Shown: positions 56,757 to 64,000 of the stretch, piece after piece
Layout: every line of letters begins with the position of its first letter
How positions within the stretch are numbered: the stretch's first letter is position 1
Assembly: GCA_025449115.1 (NCBI GenBank)
Contig: JAHLKC010000008.1
Span: 310,001-374,000, forward strand
Length of the DNA stretch: 64,000 bases
Direction: 5' to 3'
Source: Chytridium lagenaria
Lineage: Eukaryota; Chytridiomycota; Chytridiomycetes; Chytridiales; Chytridiaceae
Program-made: the position numbers and the translations under genes
The notes under the pieces: generated by a model
Seen by the model: the letters and a program-made list of their open reading frames with translations, nothing else
Database searches by the model: none
What the model was told of the DNA's origin: nothing

Positions 56757-57834
56757 ATGGACGCGCAACAACGTCTGAAACCAGGAGAGGTTGACCTCGG
56801 AGTGAGTAGTCGTGAAGAGATGCTTTCTTCCGTCTTTGACGCATAGTATTCCATGCTCATCTCCATTGCATCTCCTTCACCGTATCCATCCATCCATTCA
56901 TTCATCTATCATCCTCATCATCCCCTCTTCATCCTCCGTCTTGTTTACCATCCCTTTGCTGACACATGCTTTTTCTTTCACAAGACTACCATCATGGCCG
57001 TCCAATTCAAGGACGGTGTCATCGTTGGAGCCGATTCACGAACCACCACCGGTTCCTACATTGGTGAGTCTTTCCCTATCTCAATGCACAACCTTCTCTA
57101 ACCACCATCTTAGCCAACCGTGTAACGGACAAGCTACCCCCGTTCATGACCGCATCTTCTGCTGTCGTTCCGGCAGTGCAGCCGACACCCAAGCCGTCGC
57201 CGACATTGTCCAATACTACATGCAGCAATTTGCGTACGTCCCCTTTTCTACCCCCCACCCCCACCTCCTTCCACTAATTTTGTCTTCTCCAGCGTCACTG
57301 AAGGCGAACTACCCCGCGTTCACACTGCGGCTTCCTTGTTCCAGGAACTCTGTTACAGTAACAAGGATGGGTTGAGTGCAGGGATTATTGTGGCGGGATG
57401 GGATAAGTATGATGGACCGAGCGTTTGGTCGATTCCGTTGGGAGGGTCGTTGCATAAACAACCGTTTGCTATTGGAGGGTCTGGATCGACTTATATTTAT
57501 GGGTACTGTGATTCGGCTTACAGGAAGGATTTCACACAGGAACAGGCGGTGGAGTTTACAAAGATGGGTGAGTAATATTTTCTTCACGTACTTGCTTTGA
57601 TAGACATGGTGTTGTTTTTTACTGCCTTTATTTATCGAGCATTTTACTTTCGCTTTTATATATTAAGCGTTTTATTTCACGATTTTATATTAATTTTTTT
57701 TAATAGCCATCTCCCTCGCTATGGCGAGAGACGGGTCGTCTGGTGGTGTCATCAGGTTGGCTATTATCACTGAAGGCGGCGTGGAGCGTATCTTTGTTCC
57801 CGGAAACCAGCTCCCCGAATCATACGACGGTTAG
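56757..57834 (+). CDS. 20S proteasome beta1 subunit (PSMB6/Pre3)
   Basis: The propeptide is [15 protein letters not shown], followed by the catalytic [11 protein letters not shown] (Thr1 exposed after cleavage at G-T). [12 protein letters not shown] and ANRVTDK follow, then [37 protein letters not shown] with [13 protein letters not shown], and [19 protein letters not shown]. beta1 carries the caspase-like site of the 20S core. Introns are at 56802-56984, 57064-57113, 57234-57292 and 57568-57706. A one-base break at 57135-57141 (CTACCCCCG) sits within the conserved KLTPVHDRI segment. The stop is TAG at 57832-57834. Confidence 0.95.
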
Positions 57835-58207
57835 AAAGACTCGAGTTAGTTTAATGAAGAACCTCAAGTGGTCTTACTTGACGTTTTTTTGTTTTTTTAT
57901 GTAAAATTTGGAATAAACCATTGAAAATCACGGGAATGTACTTCTGAGATGGATTTATGTGAAGAGACTGTTTCCTTGTATTGTCATAATCAAGGGAGGT
58001 GGATATGTTGGTTTCTGAAGAGTCTTTTATATACGCCTTCCAAAAGGTTAAGGGTATAGACAACAGATATAAAACGAAAAAAGGTAACAGTTCGTAGAGG
58101 CAGAACGCAAAAGCGAGAAAAATAAAGTAAAGAACGAATAAAGATAAAATAAGAAAACATCCCATATCATCATCGATCATGAACCTAAAATAACATCAAG
58201 AATGAAA

Positions 58208-59361
58208 TCATTCCTTTTCCTTCACAATAACCGCTGATCCCTCTTCCCTTCTTTTCTCCCCGACTCCGGTCCCTCCCTCTATCCCACTTCTCTCCCTACC
58301 TCTCTCCCTACTTCTCTCCCTACTTCTCTCCCTACTTCTCTCCCTTTCCGTCCTCTCCCTCGGCAACGAGGAACCCCGCCTTTCAGGGTGATGTCTCTCC
58401 CCTCCCCTCTCCGTCCCGCGGTGAATATCGTCCCCGTTTCTCCTCTCTCCTCGGCGAATGGTGCCGATCTCTCGACCGTTTCCTGGACACCGACGGCGTA
58501 TTCCGATCAACGTCACGGGATGGCGAGGCGATTTCTCACTTTCTCCTTCCTTGCTTTGAACAGGTGGCGATGGTTCATCGTCCTCAACGTCGCTGTTGAA
58601 AATTGGTAAAAATACCAACATCGTCTATGAGGACTGGTTTGGAGGGTCTGGGGCTTGTGTGCGGGGTGCGTTTGGTGTCGGTTTCTGAGAGAGTATAAGG
58701 GGTGCCGCGTCTATTTCTCCTTCTTCTTTATCATCGCTGTTTTGACGATCTCGTTTCTGTTTCTTATGCTTCTTTTTCTTCTTCTTCTTCTTCTCCTGGT
58801 GTGTTAAAAAAAGAACGGCGTTGAGTAAGGAAGGAATAAATTAACCTCATGATGGCTCGTGAACAAGAAAAAATAGGACTGCGAAGGTGAGATAACAATG
58901 GGATGAAGGAATAAGACATCCATTCAATTACCTTACTACTATCCGAGTCTGAGTCCGAACTCGACGACTCTGAATCTGAAGTATCCGACCCTGAACTTTT
59001 CTTCCCCTTCCTCTTCTTACTCTTCTTCTTCCTTCTCTTTCTTCTTCTTGCCTCCTCTCTCCTTCTCCCTTCTCTCCAGCTTTTTCGACCGTTCCTTATC
59101 AAGTTCCTGTCTATACTACAATCATCGTTAAAAAAAACCGGGGACATCGCAGTTCTTGAGGTTTTTTACCTTCAACATGGCTTCTTCGCTAAAGCCGGGA
59201 CCCGCGAGTTCCTCCTTTTTGGCTTTAAGAGCACGAAGCTCGTCCCAGTCAAAACCTTGCTTTGCTCTTGCATTGAGGTAGTCCCTGGGAGAGAGATGTT
59301 AGAGGTTGCGCGTGAGTGTAATCGCCCCATTCAAAGAGACAAGTCAATACCTGATCGACAT
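58208..59361 (-). CDS. Lys/Ser/Arg-rich nuclear protein (splicing-factor-like), family uncertain
   Basis: The start MSIR joins across an intron to DYLNARAKQGFDWDELRALK, then KAKKEELAGPGFSEEAMLK. The next exon begins QELDKERSKKLERREKER and continues with Lys-rich, Ser/Asp-rich (SDTSDSESSSSDSDSDSS) and Lys-rich runs. The C-terminus is Arg/Glu/Ser-rich with tandem RSRE units. This composition is typical of pre-mRNA processing factors. The N-terminal YLN...WDEL arrangement resembles FAM133-type proteins, but I do not have a firm match. Several small introns (near 58620-58930 and 59107-59165) are needed. The stop is at 58208-58210; ATG at 59359-59361. Confidence 0.6.
58285..58345 (-). repeat. 12-bp tandem repeat coding for RERS units
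   Basis: Four to five copies of TCTCTCCCTACT on the plus strand, read on the minus strand as R-E-R-S. It lies in the C-terminal tail of the Lys/Arg/Ser-rich protein. Confidence 0.85.
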
Positions 59362-59538
59362 TTGATTTTTTTTTTTTTGGAGGATCTTATCACAAAAATG
59401 AGTTTGGAAGGCTGTAGAAACTGCTTAGCTTTCAAGCGACTTTTATCTGTTGTGTGAAGAGGAGGGATATGATATTGAGTAGAATGGTCTACAGATAAGG
59501 AGAAACGTGGTTTATTCAAAAGAAAACGGGGGTAAGGT

Positions 59539-60416
59539 TCACTTGTCCATAGAGAGTTTAGTGGCACCTTGACCTTGGATGTAATAAGAGTGCGATGGCA
59601 TCACTTTCCCATTCTGCTCACAAGCCTTCAAGAATTCCGGCGACACAGCCGGAATATTCCATTCAAGCGCCTTCTCATACTTTGGTCCCCTCGCAAACGT
59701 GCAAACCAAATGCGTATTATCCGTTGTCAGATCTTCAGTATACGACGCGCCAATCCTCCCCAGCAACTCAATAAGTCCCTCCAACTCTGAATCGTTCGAC
59801 AAGGCCCCAAAGCTCACGTTGATGCCGGTAAGGTTATCTAAGGAATGCGTTTTAAACGTCACATGGTTCGATGTGAATGAACCCGCGGACGTTCTCACTA
59901 CAATCCAGACTTCGTAATCATGGTTCACGTCCAATCCAGAGAGTTTAGCGGTAATGGCGCCATGTTGGACGGGAAGAGTGAGTTTTTTGGGAGTTGCGGT
60001 AAACGTCGATACCGCGGATATCGGCGGCGTGGAGAATGAGGGGCTTCCATTGGATTGTGGCAGAAGTTTGAGTGACGGATCGGAGACTTAGTTGTGGGGG
60101 TTCGGGGTGACGGGAGAAGTGATCGTGAATTGTTTTTTGGAGGTCAGCGAATTCGTCATGTTGACGACGTTCTTCGTCAAGGTTTCTTTCGATCGTTATG
60201 TTGATGATGGAGCCGGTTGTGACGCCGTCCTTTCGTTCAGAGAAATGAATAATGAGTACTTCTGATATATGCCTTGGAGAGAAGTTTGGTAAAGCTTACT
60301 GGCAGGATTGTTGCAGGGAATTCGATCAGATGGTGATCTGGGGAAAGGAGGATGGCCATCCCCGCATCTACCTTGCCGACCGTAAACTCTTGCGAAACAA
60401 CTTCTGTCAACTGCAT
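59539..60416 (-). CDS. Chs5-like exomer subunit (N-terminal domain, FN3 and BRCT)
   Basis: [20 protein letters not shown] and [17 protein letters not shown] match the Chs5 N-terminal dimerisation segment. [16 protein letters not shown] and [21 protein letters not shown] lead to a fibronectin type III domain ([14 protein letters not shown]...[21 protein letters not shown]). A C-terminal BRCT domain is next ([52 protein letters not shown]). In yeast, Chs5 with ChAPs forms exomer, carrying chitin synthase III from the trans-Golgi. The protein here stops at the BRCT (59539-59541) and lacks the long Lys/Ala-rich tail of yeast Chs5. One break occurs in the A-run near 59970. The start is well supported. 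Confidence 0.85.
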
Positions 60417-61653
60417 TCGACGTAAACAGGGGAATAAATGGGCATGTTAGCTCGTTCTTCCCATACAATGTATGCGTTGTCTATCCTTACCATCCCAATT
60501 GAAATTTTTCCCAGCTCTGAATTTCACTGCAATTTTAAGATGCAGTGACGAGAACGCGGTCTCCTTGGGGGAGAATTGGTGAACAAGGAACGAACGACAG
60601 ATGTCGGAGGAGGTATACGGTGCTTGGATATTGGCAACCTGCCGCATCAATGTGTCGAACGCCAACGACCAATCCTGTCATTACGTTTTGGCCCTCCAAA
60701 ATATGCACCTTTCTGTGCAACGAAAAGGCATCCGAACAACTCACACAACACTTTCGAAGAACGCTTCAATTCCTCCACTTTTCTCATACACACATTTAAT
60801 AGCGTCAACTGAACGACTAGACGATTACTGCTCACGAACAGCTTCCAAACGATCTTTAGACCTGTTATATAGACCAACTTATCACGTAGAAATGTTGAAC
60901 TTTCCCGACGAACTTATCGAACACATCCTTGCCTACGTTCGTCTCCCCTCTCATCTCTTCCAATGTCTCGTAGCCTCAAAGCGTTTTAATGTTATCACCC
61001 AACGCCTCCTCACCGATATCACCTTTGAATCCCTCTCTCAACGCAAGAACTTTTGCCAAGTCGTGTCAAAGCCCTCCCAACTCCAACTCATCAAGAAACT
61101 CAATTTTGGATTGAAACCTGATCCCGAAAAGACCGAATCCATGTATGGGGGTGTGTGGGAACACCGAATCGTGAACGATGTTTTGTTGGATGTATCGAAA
61201 TGTGTGCGAATATAAGGGTTTTGGATTTGTCGGGGTGTCAGATGCTTGAGTCGGTGTTTGTGGAGTCGCTATCGCATTTTTCAGGGTTGGAAGGGTTGAA
61301 TGTATCGTATTCTTCGTTGAAGGGGTCGGCTTTGGTGGCGGTTGCGAGACTTGTGGATCGAGTTTGAAATTCCTTGATATCAGTGGGTTGTTAAGGTAAA
61401 TATTTCCTTCACTCTTTTTTTTTTTTTATTAAGTATGTGTGCTAATCATATGTGTGTGTGTTTGATTTTCTGGCGTGTAGATTCAGACGAATTCCTTCAG
61501 CGACAGTGTCTGAGCTTATTTTTAAATGCCCTTCTTTGACCGTTCTCACAGCGATTCATTGCCCGGATCTGGAAGAAGAGGTTCGCCTCGATATTCAGCA
61601 AACCACAGTAATACGTCTTGTGTGGTCACAGTACCTGAAGGAGAAGAATAAAC

Positions 61654-63138
<1,485 letters not shown>

Positions 63139-63193
63139 GGTGTGACGTAGAAATCTGTTGAGAACTCTGAGATTGTCACTTTTCACAACTCCC

Positions 63194-64000
63194 ATGCAGC
63201 ACCCACCCTCTGAGAGAAGGATCTCGCTACGGCCTCAACGACCCGTCAACGATGCCGCACTCGCAGCAGCAGCGTTTCAAGCTGCAGGGAACTTTGAACT
63301 AGCCAAAGTACTTCAGCTGGTGGAGAATGAGGCGAATCAGTTTTTCAGGGGTGGGAAGGTGTTGGCTGACAAGGTGGTTCAAACCGACGAGTTGGATTGC
63401 ATCAACCTGACTGAAGTCGATGCCATTGCAGGAGAGATTAGAACTGTAAAAATTGACCTTTTATGATGTTTTCATTAACAGTTTAAAGGATGTGGATGTC
63501 ACGCATAAGATGTTGCAGGTTAACTGTAATCAGAAGATGAGGGATATTCAGCAGATTCTGCATAAGGTCATCATGGAAAGGCTACTCTTCATACAAACGC
63601 AGTATAAGAGTCGCGCAGAGGATGTGAGGCGTATGTATAAAATGAATGAGGGGATCGATGGATCGTATTCAAAGGGATTTGGCGGTTCGTGATTTCTCTT
63701 CGTGGACTCGACTAATGTACGGGAAAGGCAAAACGAGATCAAGTCATAGCAGAACTGGAGGAAAAGACATCAAAAAAGTTGTCTGAACGTATGGAATTGC
63801 TTGCAAAGGCTAAAAAAATGTTTCGGTCTAAAGATGATGAGTATCAGCAACTCAGATTTATGGCTGCCCGGTACTTTATGCTGTTGCGAAAACATGCCAT
63901 AACCGATGTCGAGGTAAGCGAATTATCCAAGGAACGAAACTGATTCACGAAAGGTGATTGAAGACGACGACAGAGTTCAAATTGCAGAACTTATGGAGAA
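63194..64000 (+). CDS. Coiled-coil protein, unrecognised, truncated at the window end
   Basis: The start is MQHPPSERRISLRPQRPV, then an Ala-rich helix (VNDAALAAAAFQAAGNFE), charged helices (LQVNCNQKMRDIQQILHKV, RAEDVRRMYKMNEG) and a predicted long coiled coil (VIAELEEKTSKKLSERMEL, KAKKMFRSKDDEYQQLR). Two to three introns are required, with frames changing between 63445 and 63485 and again around 63685 and 63735. I do not recognise the family. The arrangement of helices suggests a cytoskeletal or flagellar protein, but this is inference. It shares a 55 bp divergent promoter space with the dehydratase. Confidence 0.5.

Noticed and set aside
60447..60744. Minus-strand ORFs between Chs5 and the F-box gene
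   Set aside because: They do not join in frame to Chs5, whose start at 60416 matches the family, and show no motif of their own.

Overview
The window looks like nuclear DNA of a zoosporic (flagellated), early-diverging fungus, most likely a chytrid. The evidence is the gene content and structure. Short spliceosomal introns (about 40-150 bp, GT-AG, one probable GC-AG) interrupt most genes, and intergenic spaces are short. The proteins are typically fungal: zuotin, Cut8/Sts1, the exomer subunit Chs5 and a YbaK-fused prolyl-tRNA synthetase. They occur beside an enkurin-domain protein and a CXorf65-type protein, both families I associate with flagellated lineages. I see no bacterial operons, CRISPR arrays, rRNA, tRNA or recognisable transposons.

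Layout, 1-31 kb: 3' end of a DHX57-like helicase (+), DPH7 (-), an AlkB-type dioxygenase (+), a major-facilitator transporter (-), a 60-codon ORF (-), a DUF5522 mitochondrial-type protein (+), prolyl-tRNA synthetase (-), a SANT-domain chromatin protein (+), a fringe-type GT31 glycosyltransferase (-), a Ggc1-type mitochondrial GTP/GDP carrier (-), zuotin (-), an enkurin-domain protein (+), succinate dehydrogenase iron-sulfur subunit (+), LSM4 (-), a PDH/BCKDH kinase (-) and 5-formyltetrahydrofolate cyclo-ligase (-).

Layout, 31-64 kb: AP-1 beta-adaptin (+), a nuclear coiled-coil protein (+), a Slo2-like potassium channel (+), a repeat-rich membrane/secretory protein (-), a fucosyltransferase-like enzyme (-), a POM121-like membrane FG-nucleoporin (+), a DCAF7/WDR68 WD40 protein (+), a CXorf65-like protein (+), MED10 (-), succinate dehydrogenase membrane anchor (-), Cut8/Sts1 proteasome tether (+), proteasome beta1 subunit (+), a Lys/Arg/Ser-rich nuclear protein (-), Chs5 (-), an F-box/LRR protein (+), a nucleotide-sugar 4,6-dehydratase (-) and the start of a coiled-coil protein (+).

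Most genes are housekeeping. Functional groupings are loose: two succinate dehydrogenase subunits, the carrier, the PDK-type kinase and the DUF5522 protein all point to mitochondria; Cut8 lies next to a proteasome subunit; the glycosyltransferases, dehydratase, Chs5 and AP-1 beta concern wall polymers and secretory traffic. The most unusual items are the Slo2-type channel with a triple RRGSI repeat in its N-terminus and the FG-nucleoporin with an N-terminal membrane segment.

Quality caveat: many conserved genes switch reading frame inside invariant motifs without an intron, often at homopolymers. I read this as consensus indels in the assembly rather than biology. CDS spans below therefore run from predicted start to predicted stop and include introns and such breaks.
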